Source: PALSA-693 sp963834725 (GTDB lineage Bacteria > Actinomycetota > Acidimicrobiia > Acidimicrobiales > Palsa-688). From it: 64,000 nt of DNA. The position numbers and the translations under genes were made by a program. Location of the stretch: NCBI GenBank assembly GCA_963834725.1, contig CAWICN010000001.1, positions 1,302,001-1,366,000 on the forward strand. The letters run 5' to 3'. The notes beneath the pieces were generated by a model. It was not told where the DNA came from and did not search any database. It was given only the letters and a program-made list of their open reading frames with translations. Positions 22,790 to 31,234 of this stretch are shown here, in pieces. The stretch's first letter is position 1. Each line of letters opens with the position of its first letter.

Positions 22790-24205
22790 CTAATCCCGCC
22801 GACCTGCGTCCACGAGCACGCGGACCGCCCGGGCGGCCCGGGCCGGGCTCGGGTACCACGCCACCCCCAGTTCGGCCAGGGCTTCCACGCTGGCCTCCCC
22901 CGGATGGGTGTAGGAGTACACCACGATCGGCTTCCCGGACGCCTCGAGAACGCGGCGGATCTCTGCTTCCTCCCGTCGCAACATGTGCGGGCCGGCGAGC
23001 GACGAGATCAGCACGACGGCATCCACCTGGGGCGAGGAGGCCAGCAGCTCTAGCGGCGGGGCCACGCCCGCCCGGTTGACCACCTCGGCCGTCACGTCCA
23101 CCGGATTTCGAGGCGACCCGTAGCTCGGCATGTGGGCGCGCAGATCGGCCTGCAGGGCACCATCCAGTTCGGGAACCTGAAGACCAGCGGCGTCACAGGC
23201 ATCGGCCACCCACACGCCCGCACCACCTGAAGTGGTCAGGATGCCCACCCGGGGGCCCGCTGCCACCCGCCGGCGCGACAGGGCGAAGCAGGCGTCGACA
23301 AGGTCCTCCTGGTCCTCGACCCTGACCACTCCGAGGCGGGCGAATGCCTGCTGGTACTCGGCGTCGTCACCGGCCTGGTGGGCGGTGTGGGCGATGGCGG
23401 CCTGGCTGCCCGGGACGGAGCGGCCGAGTTTGGCCACGACCAACTTCTTGCCCAGCTCGGCGGCCCGCTTCGCAACCGGCGTCAGCTCCTCACTGTCGCG
23501 GAAGCCCTCCACCAGGAGGGCCACCACGTCGGTGGCGGCATCCTCGAGCAGGTAGGCGGCGATCTCGAGGGCGCCGAGGTCGGCCTCGTTGCCGGTGCTG
23601 ACCACATAGCTCGAGCCCAGGCCGACCGCCTGACCCCAGTTGAACAAGGCGAAACCCATACCGCCGCTCTGAGACACCACGGCGACATTGCCTGGCACCA
23701 GGCGGGTCAGGCCCCGCTCGTAATCGACCGTGGGGCTGAAGGTCACCGGGATACCGTCCGTCAGGTTGAAAAACCCTTCCGCATTCGGCCCCAACACTCG
23801 CATACCGGAGGACCGGGCGATGGCAGCGATCTCCTCCTCCGCTCGACGGCCCTCGACCCCCTCCTCGGCGAACCCGGAGCTGAAGACCGCTGCGGCACGC
23901 ACTCCGGCCTCTGCGCACTCCCGCAACACCTGGGGCACCAGGGGCGCTTTGACGATGACCGCAGCCAGGTCCACCGGGCCCGGCGCGGCGGCGATGCTCG
24001 GGAAGGCCGGAATGCCGCCGACGGTCTGGTGGCGAGGGTTGACCGGGAAGATGTGGCCGAGAAAACGATGCTGGAGCAGGATCTGCAGGGGCCGGCCCGC
24101 CAAGCGGGTCGGATCCTCAGAGGCGCCGATGATCGCGATGCTCCCGGGGGCCAGCAGCGGCCTGAGATCGGCGACGCCGGCCGGGCTGCTCGATTGGACG
24201 CTCAT
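22790..24205 (-). CDS. NDP-forming acyl-CoA synthetase, alpha-type (CoA-binding) subunit
   Basis: 471 residues. The N-terminal CoA-binding Rossmann domain begins with IAIIGASEDPTRLAGRPLQILLQ. Ligase domains follow: RVLGPNAEGFFNLTDG, NVAVVSQSGGMGFALFNW, VSTGNEADLGALEIAAYL and GILTTSGGAGVWVADACD. The conserved phosphohistidine of this family is expected near the AAIAHTAHQAGDD segment. There is no ATP-grasp domain, so it may need a beta subunit elsewhere or work differently. It would activate an acid to its CoA thioester for the dehydrogenases encoded upstream. Confidence 0.82.
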   Translation of the reverse strand: MSVQSSSPAGVADLRPLLAPGSIAIIGASEDPTRLAGRPLQILLQHRFLGHIFPVNPRHQTVGGIPAFPSIAAAPGPVDLAAVIVKAPLVPQVLRECAEAGVRAAAVFSSGFAEEGVEGRRAEEEIAAIARSSGMRVLGPNAEGFFNLTDGIPVTFSPTVDYERGLTRLVPGNVAVVSQSGGMGFALFNWGQAVGLGSSYVVSTGNEADLGALEIAAYLLEDAATDVVALLVEGFRDSEELTPVAKRAAELGKKLVVAKLGRSVPGSQAAIAHTAHQAGDDAEYQQAFARLGVVRVEDQEDLVDACFALSRRRVAAGPRVGILTTSGGAGVWVADACDAAGLQVPELDGALQADLRAHMPSYGSPRNPVDVTAEVVNRAGVAPPLELLASSPQVDAVVLISSLAGPHMLRREEAEIRRVLEASGKPIVVYSYTHPGEASVEALAELGVAWYPSPARAARAVRVLVDAGRRD

Positions 24206-24266
24206 TGCGCCACCATCCATGGGACGGTGCCGCAACCGGCCACACCGGTTCGCTCTACCAGGTCGC

Positions 24267-25355
24267 TCATGGGGCGGCCACGAGCCCGGTCGCCACTCTG
24301 GGCCAGAGGGCGTCGGCGCCGGCAGCGGTCACCTGCTCCCCCACCGTCCGCGACCAGCGCCGTTCGGATCCCCATTCCTGCCGCCAGGTCCACAGTCGCC
24401 GGGTGAAATGGTGAAGGGCGTACTCCCGCGTCATGCCGATGGCGCCATGCACCTGATGGGCGTTGGCAGCCACCTCCGACGCGGCGCGAGCCGCGGCGGC
24501 TTTCGCTGCCCCGACCTCGAAGGCGGCCTCCACCCCGACCGCCGCGAACCGCCGGGCCGCGACATCCGCGGCCAGAATCCCGGCCTCGGCCTCGGAGCTC
24601 ATTCGCACCAATCGCTGACCGACGGCTTGAAACGAGGCGATGGCGCGGCCGAACTGTTGGCGCTCGGCCGCGTAGTCGACCGTCAGGTCCGCCACTGCCT
24701 CCATGGCCCCTGCCATGAGCAAGGCCCGCGACAATGCCCCGCGGAGCGCCAGCTCCGGGGCGAGGTCGCGGTCGGGCGTTCCGACCTGCCGCGGGGCTGC
24801 ACCTTCCCAGGTGAGGCGATCGCGAGGTTCGCCGGCCACGTTGTATCCGGTCGCCACCGTCGCCAGAGTCGGGTCCAGGGCGACCACCCGGGCGTCGGCC
24901 CGGTTCGGACCGGCCGCGGCGAGGGCGACCACCACGTCGGCCCGGGCGCCCCACGGGACGCGGGCCAACGTCCCGGTCACTTTTTTGTCGTCGAACACGA
25001 GGCTGTCGGCAGCGGTGGGCACGGCGACGCTCACCGGGCCGCCCTGCACTTGCAGTCCGGCCGCCGCCAGCAGCCAGCCGCCGAGCAGGCCGCCCTCGGC
25101 CAGGGGCAGGGGGACGGCGTGACGGCCGGCGAGGCGGAGCAGGGTGCAAGCGTCCATCACATCACCACCCGAGCCGCCGGCGCTCTCGGGGATCCCCACC
25201 CACGGCAGCCCGCCGTCGCTCAGGGCGTCCCAGCACTCGCCGGCCCACCCCTCCGCTTCCGCGGTCTGGCGCTGCTCCGGGCCGCACCGTTCGGTGAAGA
25301 GGCGGTCCAGCGTGTCCTCCAGCAGGCTCGCACCGGATCTCGTGGCCGCACTCAT
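24267..25355 (-). CDS. Acyl-CoA dehydrogenase, probable non-catalytic partner subunit
   Basis: 362 residues of the acyl-CoA dehydrogenase family, with degenerate N-terminal and middle domains. The C-terminal helical domain is good: YAAERQQFGRAIASFQAVGQRL and NAHQVHGAIGMTREYALHHFTRRLW, the latter forming part of the FAD site. It overlaps the upstream dehydrogenase by four bases (ATGA). This matches the paired FadE proteins of actinobacterial steroid catabolism, which form alpha2beta2 tetramers with one catalytic Glu per pair. Start ATG 25355. Confidence 0.85.
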   Translation of the reverse strand: MSAATRSGASLLEDTLDRLFTERCGPEQRQTAEAEGWAGECWDALSDGGLPWVGIPESAGGSGGDVMDACTLLRLAGRHAVPLPLAEGGLLGGWLLAAAGLQVQGGPVSVAVPTAADSLVFDDKKVTGTLARVPWGARADVVVALAAAGPNRADARVVALDPTLATVATGYNVAGEPRDRLTWEGAAPRQVGTPDRDLAPELALRGALSRALLMAGAMEAVADLTVDYAAERQQFGRAIASFQAVGQRLVRMSSEAEAGILAADVAARRFAAVGVEAAFEVGAAKAAAARAASEVAANAHQVHGAIGMTREYALHHFTRRLWTWRQEWGSERRWSRTVGEQVTAAGADALWPRVATGLVAAP

Positions 25356-26494
25356 CGCCGGCCCCGCAATCCCCGGGCCGCCACCGACCGCAGAACCTCG
25401 GTCGTGCCACCGCGGATGGTGTACGAGGGCGCCGTCACCACCGACTGGGCGAGCAGCGATTCGAACAGCGACGAGGACCCGGGATCGGGATCGTCCTCGA
25501 CGAGCGCCTGGAGGACGGCGACGACCTCCTGCTCGAAGGTGGTGCCCAGGTCTTTCACGATCGCCGCCTCGACGGCGGGCGCCTGGCCCTCCTGGAGGGC
25601 TCGGGCCACCGACAGCGACAGCTGCCGGATCGTCCAGAACCGGACCACCAGCCGCCCCACTTCCTCCGCCGCCCGGGCCGCCTCGTCGGGCCGCTCGGCC
25701 AGGTAGCGCTCGAGCAGGAGCCATGAGGACAGGAAGCGGTCCGGGCCGGAGCGTTCATAGGACAGCTCCGACGTCACCTGCTGCCAGCCCATGCCGACTT
25801 CCCCGAGCACCATGCCGTCCGGCACGAACACCTCGTCGAGGACGATCTCGTTGAAATGGTGGCTGCCGTCGAGGAACGGGATGGGGTTGATGGTGATCCC
25901 GGGTGAGGACAGGTCGACGATGAGCTGCGACAGACCATGGTGGCGGTCGTCCTCCAGCGGGCTGGTCCGGCAGAGGACCACGAAGAAATGGTTGAGGTGC
26001 GCGCCGCTGGTCCAGATCTTGGTGCCAGAGAGGGACCACCCGTCTTGAACCCTGGTGGCCGTCGTCCGGACCGATGCCAGGTCGGAGCCGGCGTCGGGCT
26101 CGGACATGCCGATGGAGAAAAAGCACTCGCCCGCCGAGATCGCCGGCAGGAACCGTTCCCGCTGGGCCTCGGTCCCGTAGGTCATGAGGGTGGGGGCCGT
26201 CTGACGGTCGGCAATCCAGTGGGCGCCCACCGGCGCGCCGGCGGCGAGCAGCTCCTCGACCACGATGAACCGGTCGACGGCAGTCCGGCCGTGGCCGCCG
26301 TACTCGGGCGGGATGGCCATGCCCAACCAGCCCTGCTGGGCCAGCTTCTTCGAGAACTCGGGCGAGTGAGAGCCGTTCATTCCAAGCCCGGGCGCGTAGC
26401 TGCCGGGCGGGAGCTCCTTCGCCAGAAATGTCCGGACTTCGCTTCTCAGCTGCTCCTCGGCCTCGGTCAGGACCGCCGGAGTAAAGCGCGCCAC
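25352..26494 (-). CDS. Acyl-CoA dehydrogenase, probable catalytic subunit
   Basis: 380 residues. AIPPEYGGHGRTAVDRF, FFSIGMSEPDAGSDLASVRT and the WSLSGTKIWTSGAHLNHFFVV strand are the usual FAD and substrate motifs. Glu247 in ELSYERSG occupies the place of the catalytic base in isovaleryl-CoA- and ChsE4-type enzymes, as I recall them. The MCAD-type base near the C-terminus is replaced (IRGGTTEVLR). It oxidises an acyl-CoA to the enoyl-CoA and would pass electrons to the EtfAB encoded at 52.4-54.3 kb. The GTG start at 26494 follows GGAGGAGG. It is the first gene of the minus-strand run. Confidence 0.87.
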   Translation of the reverse strand: MARFTPAVLTEAEEQLRSEVRTFLAKELPPGSYAPGLGMNGSHSPEFSKKLAQQGWLGMAIPPEYGGHGRTAVDRFIVVEELLAAGAPVGAHWIADRQTAPTLMTYGTEAQRERFLPAISAGECFFSIGMSEPDAGSDLASVRTTATRVQDGWSLSGTKIWTSGAHLNHFFVVLCRTSPLEDDRHHGLSQLIVDLSSPGITINPIPFLDGSHHFNEIVLDEVFVPDGMVLGEVGMGWQQVTSELSYERSGPDRFLSSWLLLERYLAERPDEAARAAEEVGRLVVRFWTIRQLSLSVARALQEGQAPAVEAAIVKDLGTTFEQEVVAVLQALVEDDPDPGSSSLFESLLAQSVVTAPSYTIRGGTTEVLRSVAARGLRGRR

Positions 26495-26852
26495 AACCAG
26501 TCCTCCTCCAGGGGGTTGACCCGACCGACAATACTCAGCGCCCGGTCCGGGGTGCTCCTCGAGGGGGGCGGCCGGCGGGCGGCCCGGCGGGCGGCCTGGC
26601 GCTGGCGGGCAGCCGGCGCCGGCCCGGCGCGGGTGGTCCGGCGGGGGCGGCCTGGCGGTCGGCCGGCGGGCGGCCCGGCCGCCTCTCCTTTTTTTCTGCA
26701 GCGCGGCGCCCTTCAATCGGGCCCAGATCGCGCCAGAAAATGTTCATGCGCCCTTCGTTTGGGCTGAATCTGCTACAGAAAATCTCCAGTCGGCGCCCCC
26801 CCGCCGGCCGACCGCGCTGGCGCCGCCCGCCCCCTCTCGGTAGGGTCCGCCC
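26495..26852. promoter_or_regulatory. 358-bp divergent promoter region, GC-rich with AT islands
   Basis: It lies between the first gene of the minus-strand catabolic run and the first gene of the plus-strand hydrolase run, so both promoters must be here. About 26550-26690 is degenerate GGCGGGCGGCCC-type repetition. 26690-26790 is relatively AT-rich and contains two ~36-bp direct repeats. No gene or gene remnant was recognised. Confidence 0.6.
26706..26783. repeat. Two diverged ~36-bp direct repeats with 42-bp period
   Basis: Each copy runs from GCGCCCTTC to CAGAAAAT (26706-26741 and 26748-26783). Both contain GCCC-7nt-GGGC, a small hairpin, and about 25 of 36 positions agree. The 42-bp spacing is four helical turns, so equivalent faces would align. 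A tandem regulator-binding site is possible. Confidence 0.55.
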
Positions 26853-27848
26853 ATGGTGGAACGCATCGAGTACGACGAGTTCGGGCTGTTTCACGAGAAC
26901 GCGGCCGAATACGGATTGCCCTACGACGGCCCGCCGACGGTCCGCCGCGAATTCGTCAAGATCGATGACGACCGGCAGCTCAGTGCCCTGGTGTGGGGCA
27001 CCGGCGAACCGGAGTTGGTGCTGCTCCACGGCGGATCGCAGAACGCCCACACGTGGGACACCGTGGCGATGGCCCTGGCCCGCCCGCTGGTGGCCATCGA
27101 CTTGCCCGGTCACGGGCACTCTGACGGACCGGGGGAACGGCCCCAGGGCGAGATCTCACCGCAGGGCAATGCCGCCGACGTCGCCGTCGCCATTCGCGCC
27201 CTTGGCCCTAACGCCAAAGCCGTGGTCGGAATGTCGCTCGGCGGTCTCACGACCGTCGCCCTTACCCGGCACGCGCCCGACCTGGTCCGCAAGGTGGTGC
27301 TGGTGGACGTCACCCCCGGGGTGAACGCAGCTAAAGCCAAGCAGATCACCGACTTCGTCAACGGCCCCAAGAGCTTCCCCAACTTCGACGAGCTGTTGGC
27401 TCGCACGATTCAGTACAACCCGACCCGTACGGAGTCGTCGCTGCGGAGGGGCATCCTGCACAATGCCGTCCAGCGCGACGACGGCACGTGGGTCTGGCGC
27501 TGGGCGCGCTGGCGGGAAGGGATCGGCGGCGGCCGGCCGTCCGGCGAAGCGAGCGGTCAGCCGGCCGGCGAGGCATCCGGACCCGCGGCGGACGATGCCA
27601 CGCCGGACCAAGGCGGCCCGTCGCTCCTTTTCGGTGAGCTGTGGAACATGGTCGGCGAGATCCGGGTGCCGCTCCTCCTGGCTCGGGGCATGCTGTCACA
27701 GTCGGTGGTCGACGACGACGACGAAGCCGAACTGGTCCGCCGCCGTCCAGATGCCAAGGTGGTTCACTTCGACAACGCTGGGCACAGCATTCAGGGCGAC
27801 ATGCCGGTGGAGCTGGCGCAAGCGATCGAGGCGTTCGTCTTCGAATGA
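26853..27848 (+). CDS. Alpha/beta-hydrolase
   Basis: 331 residues. ELVLLHGGSQNAHTWDTV carries the oxyanion hole, VVGMSLGGLTTVAL the Ser nucleophile elbow, ARGMLSQSVVDDDDEAEL the acid strand and FDNAGHSIQGD the catalytic His. All triad residues are present, so it should be an active esterase or lactone/C-C hydrolase of unknown substrate. A ~25-residue SGEASGQPAGEASGP insert (27540-27610) is low-complexity and probably a surface loop. First gene of the plus-strand run; ATG 26853. Confidence 0.85.
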   Translation: MVERIEYDEFGLFHENAAEYGLPYDGPPTVRREFVKIDDDRQLSALVWGTGEPELVLLHGGSQNAHTWDTVAMALARPLVAIDLPGHGHSDGPGERPQGEISPQGNAADVAVAIRALGPNAKAVVGMSLGGLTTVALTRHAPDLVRKVVLVDVTPGVNAAKAKQITDFVNGPKSFPNFDELLARTIQYNPTRTESSLRRGILHNAVQRDDGTWVWRWARWREGIGGGRPSGEASGQPAGEASGPAADDATPDQGGPSLLFGELWNMVGEIRVPLLLARGMLSQSVVDDDDEAELVRRRPDAKVVHFDNAGHSIQGDMPVELAQAIEAFVFE

Positions 27849-27908
27849 CCGTCAGTCGAATTCCCCCGTACCGGCACCGGGCACCGTCGTAGCAGGCGGC
27901 GGATCGGA

Positions 27909-30182
27909 ATGCCGCTACTAGGTTCGCCGGTTCCCCGGGTGGAAGACGCCCGCCTTCTCGTCGGCGCCAGCCGGTACGTCGCCGACCTCGATCTGCCGTC
28001 CGTCCTCACCGTTACCTACGTCACGTCCCCGGTGGCGCACGCCGAGATCACCGCTATCGACGTGACGGCGGCCCGGACCGCTCCCGGCGTGGTCGAGGTG
28101 GTAACGGCCGCGGACCTGGATGTGGGGCCCCTTCCGGCGTTGAATCCTGCCTACCCGGATGCGATGCTGCGCCCGCTGCTCGCCACCGGGCGGGTCCGTT
28201 TCGTCGGTGAGCCAGTGGCGGCGATCGTGGCTGAGACGGGCACCGCCGGCGCCGACGCCGCGGCCCTGGTGGAAATCGACTACCAGCCGCTCCCCGTTGT
28301 CGTCGACCCGGAAGCGGCCGGGCGGGACGAGGTGCTGCTCTTCCCCGACGCCGGAACCAACGTCGTGATGCGACAGGAGGGCGGCCGCAACGACTCCGAT
28401 CGGACCGCCACGGGCGACATCGTTGTGCGTGGTCGTTTTGTCAATCAACGAGTGGCCCCGGCGCCGCTCGAGGGCCGCGCCGGGGCATCCCGGTGGGACG
28501 AGAACGGCCGGCTGACGCACTGGTCGTCCTGCCAGGGAGCGCACCCGGTGCGGGCCGTCATCGCCAATGTGTACGGCCTCCCGCCTGACCAGATCCGGGT
28601 CATCGCACCTGACGTCGGCGGCAGCTTCGGCGCCAAAGCCCGTCCGTACCCCGAGGAACTCCTGTTGCCCTGGTTGGCCCGGCGCGCCGGCCGGCCCGTG
28701 CGCTGGGTGTCCCCTCGATCGAGCGACATGGTGGGGCTCGGCCACGCCCGCGCTCAGATCCAGAACGTGGAGATCACCGGGCACCAGGACGGCACCATCT
28801 CCTCGGTATCGGCGCACATCCTGTCCGATGCCGGCGCCTATCCCCTGATCGCCCCGATACTGGCCGCCAACACCGGGCGGCTGTTGGGCGGCGCCTATCG
28901 CATACCGGCTTTGACATGGACCGCCGAGGCGGTCGTGACCAACACCACGCCGGTCGTGTCCTACCGGGGCGCCGGCCGGCCGGAGGCGGGAGCCCTGATC
29001 GAGCGGGCCGTGGACCTGTTCGCGGCCGAGGTCGGACTCGACCCGGTCGAGGTACGCCGCCAGAACCTGCTGCGCTCCCAGGACTTCCCCTACACGGCGC
29101 CGACCGGCGTCACCTACGACAGCGGGGATTATCAGCGGGCGCTGGCTCTGGCGCTCGACCGCGTTGGCTACGACGGCCTTCGGAGCGAGCAAGCCCGGAG
29201 ACGGGCCCGGGGCGACAGCAAACTCCCCGGCATCGGGGTAGCCGTGTTCGTCGACCGGACGGCCGGGGTGCCCGGGTCGGAATACGGTGCAGTGGAACTC
29301 CAGCCCGATGGCACCATACGGGTTCGGACCGGGTCCAGCCCCTACGGACAGGGACATCACACCGCGTGGGCGATGATCGTCGCCGACCGCACCGGAGTAC
29401 CCCTCGAGCGGATAGAGGTTGTGCACGGCGACACCGATGTGGTGCCCCGCGGCGGAGTGACCGGCGGGTCCCGATCGGCGCAGAAGGCCGGCTCCGCGGT
29501 CGCGGAAGCGGCCGATTCTCTGGTGGCTGCCGGCCGAGACCTTGCGGCCGAGATGCTGGAGGCGGCCGGCGAGGACGTTGTCCTGACGACGAGGGATGGG
29601 GGCCGCTTCCACGTCGCCGGGGCGCCGGCGATCTCGGTGGGATGGATCGACATCGCCAACCATCGAGGTGGCGACCCGCTGGCCTGCGAGGCCGACTTCG
29701 AAGGCGCGGGCCCCACCTTTCCCTTCGGTGCCTACGTGGCCGTCGTTACCGTCGACATGGAAACCGGAGGCGTGCGGCTCGATCGCATGGTGACCGTCGA
29801 CGACGCCGGCACCATCCTCAATCCCCTCCTCGCCCTCGGGCAGGTTCACGGCGGGGTGGCGCAAGGTATTGGACAGGCGCTGTTCGAAGAAATGGTGTAC
29901 GACGATGCGGGCAACCCTCTCACTTCTACTTTGGCCGACTACGCGGTGATCGCAGCCTCCGAGCTGCCATCGTTCGAATGTGACCTCACTCAGACGCCAT
30001 CGCCCCACAACCCGCTCGGTGTGAAGGGGATCGGTGAGTCGGGCACCATCGGCGCGCCTCCCGCGGTGCAAAACGCGGTCGTGGACGCCCTATCCCACCT
30101 GGGGGTCCGTCACATCGACATGCCGGCTCGACCGGAGCGCGTCTGGTCGGCCATCCGCCACGCCGACGGACCGACCACCTGA
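27909..30182 (+). CDS. Orphan CoxL-like molybdopterin hydroxylase large subunit
   Basis: 757 residues of the xanthine dehydrogenase/CO dehydrogenase large-subunit family. The N-terminal domain (residues ~1-130) includes RYVADLDLPSVL and RFVGEPVAAIVAE; Moco-binding parts are VGGSFGAKARPYPEE, SSPYGQGHHTAW and GVKGIGESGTIGAPPAV, with the presumed catalytic Glu at 710. The active-site loop is SYRGAGR (351-357), the form II pattern, not the CO-oxidising VAYRCSFR loop, so a hydroxylase of organic substrates is more likely. The FeS (small) and FAD (medium) subunits usually encoded next to it are absent here. Confidence 0.88.
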   Translation: MPLLGSPVPRVEDARLLVGASRYVADLDLPSVLTVTYVTSPVAHAEITAIDVTAARTAPGVVEVVTAADLDVGPLPALNPAYPDAMLRPLLATGRVRFVGEPVAAIVAETGTAGADAAALVEIDYQPLPVVVDPEAAGRDEVLLFPDAGTNVVMRQEGGRNDSDRTATGDIVVRGRFVNQRVAPAPLEGRAGASRWDENGRLTHWSSCQGAHPVRAVIANVYGLPPDQIRVIAPDVGGSFGAKARPYPEELLLPWLARRAGRPVRWVSPRSSDMVGLGHARAQIQNVEITGHQDGTISSVSAHILSDAGAYPLIAPILAANTGRLLGGAYRIPALTWTAEAVVTNTTPVVSYRGAGRPEAGALIERAVDLFAAEVGLDPVEVRRQNLLRSQDFPYTAPTGVTYDSGDYQRALALALDRVGYDGLRSEQARRRARGDSKLPGIGVAVFVDRTAGVPGSEYGAVELQPDGTIRVRTGSSPYGQGHHTAWAMIVADRTGVPLERIEVVHGDTDVVPRGGVTGGSRSAQKAGSAVAEAADSLVAAGRDLAAEMLEAAGEDVVLTTRDGGRFHVAGAPAISVGWIDIANHRGGDPLACEADFEGAGPTFPFGAYVAVVTVDMETGGVRLDRMVTVDDAGTILNPLLALGQVHGGVAQGIGQALFEEMVYDDAGNPLTSTLADYAVIAASELPSFECDLTQTPSPHNPLGVKGIGESGTIGAPPAVQNAVVDALSHLGVRHIDMPARPERVWSAIRHADGPTT

Positions 30183-30293
30183 GAGGTCCGGCAGCCGGAG
30201 AGGTGGCGTCGTCCATGTCACCAGCCTGCCTGTCCGGCCCGGCACCGCATCACCCCCGCGCTACCAGGGACAGGCAGCAGTAAGGTACCGATC

Positions 30294-31175
30294 ATGATCG
30301 ACCAGGCGGAATTCGGCAGGACAGGGCATCGCAGCAGCAGGGTGATATTCGGCGCCGCCGCCCTGTCTCGCATCGCCCAGGAACGCGCCGACGAGGTGCT
30401 CCCGGTCCTCATAGAATTCGGGGTCAATCACCTCGACACCGCCGCCGGGTATGGCGACTCGGAATTGCGCCTGGCGCCCTGGCTGGCGAGTCATCGGGCC
30501 GAGTTCTTCGTGGCTACCAAAACCGGCGACCGTGACGGGGCGGGAGCCCGGGCCAGCCTGGAACGATCGCTCCTCCGATTGGGCGTCGACCATGTCGATC
30601 TGGTGCAACTCCACAACCTGGTCGAGCCGGACGAGTGGGAGCAGGCCCACGGCCCCGACGGTGCGGTACAGGCCCTGGCCCGGGCCCGGGACGAGGGGCT
30701 TACCCGGTTCGTCGGCGTCACCGGCCATGGCCTGCGAATTGCCGGCATGCATCTCCGGAGCCTGGAACGATTCGACTTCGATTCCGTGCTGCTGCCGTAC
30801 AACTACACGCTGCTGGCCGACGCCGGTTACCGCGCTGATGTGGAGTCACTGCTGGCCCTGTGCACCGAACGCCGGGTGGCCGTGCAGACCATCAAGTCGG
30901 TGGCCCGCCGGCGGTGGCTGCCAGCCGAGCAAGGGCCTCGTTTCAGCTGGTATGAGCCGTTGCCGGACGGCGATTCGCTGACCCGGGCGGTCCGTTTCGT
31001 GCTGGCCAACTCGCAGTTGTTCCTCAACTCCTCGAGCGACCTCCGCCTCCTCCGCCCCATCCTGCAAGCCGCCAGTGCCGGCGCCCCCGCTCCTTCCGAC
31101 GAGGAGCTGCGGCGCGACGCGGAGGAGCTGCGGATGGAGCCGCTGTTCGACGGGACCGAACTCGAGCGGATCTAG
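30294..31175 (+). CDS. Aldo/keto reductase family protein
   Basis: 293 residues. HLDTAAGYGDSELRL carries the catalytic Asp and Tyr, FFVATKTGDRD the Lys, and VDLVQLHNL the His of the aldo/keto reductase tetrad. VGVTGHGLRIAGMH and LLPYNYTLL are barrel strands. It is shorter than most AKRs and its C-terminal NADPH-binding part (VRFVLANSQLFLNSSSDLRLL) is compact, typical of a subset of actinobacterial members. It reduces a carbonyl with NADPH; substrate unknown. ATG 30294, in line with the neighbouring hydrolases. Confidence 0.85.
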   Translation: MIDQAEFGRTGHRSSRVIFGAAALSRIAQERADEVLPVLIEFGVNHLDTAAGYGDSELRLAPWLASHRAEFFVATKTGDRDGAGARASLERSLLRLGVDHVDLVQLHNLVEPDEWEQAHGPDGAVQALARARDEGLTRFVGVTGHGLRIAGMHLRSLERFDFDSVLLPYNYTLLADAGYRADVESLLALCTERRVAVQTIKSVARRRWLPAEQGPRFSWYEPLPDGDSLTRAVRFVLANSQLFLNSSSDLRLLRPILQAASAGAPAPSDEELRRDAEELRMEPLFDGTELERI

Positions 31176-31234
31176 CGGATCTCATCGCGGCCGATCTCGG
31201 CGTCTCGGGCGATGGCGTCCTAACATCAGCGGCC

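Noticed and set aside
26550..26690. GC-rich degenerate repeats as a coding remnant
   Set aside because: Frames give only Gly/Pro/Arg/Ala runs with no recognisable motif; treated as low-complexity intergenic DNA.
27918..30071. A 717-codon open frame on the minus strand
   Set aside because: It lies wholly antisense to the CoxL-like gene, whose translation shows continuous family motifs. Long antisense frames are expected at this GC content.
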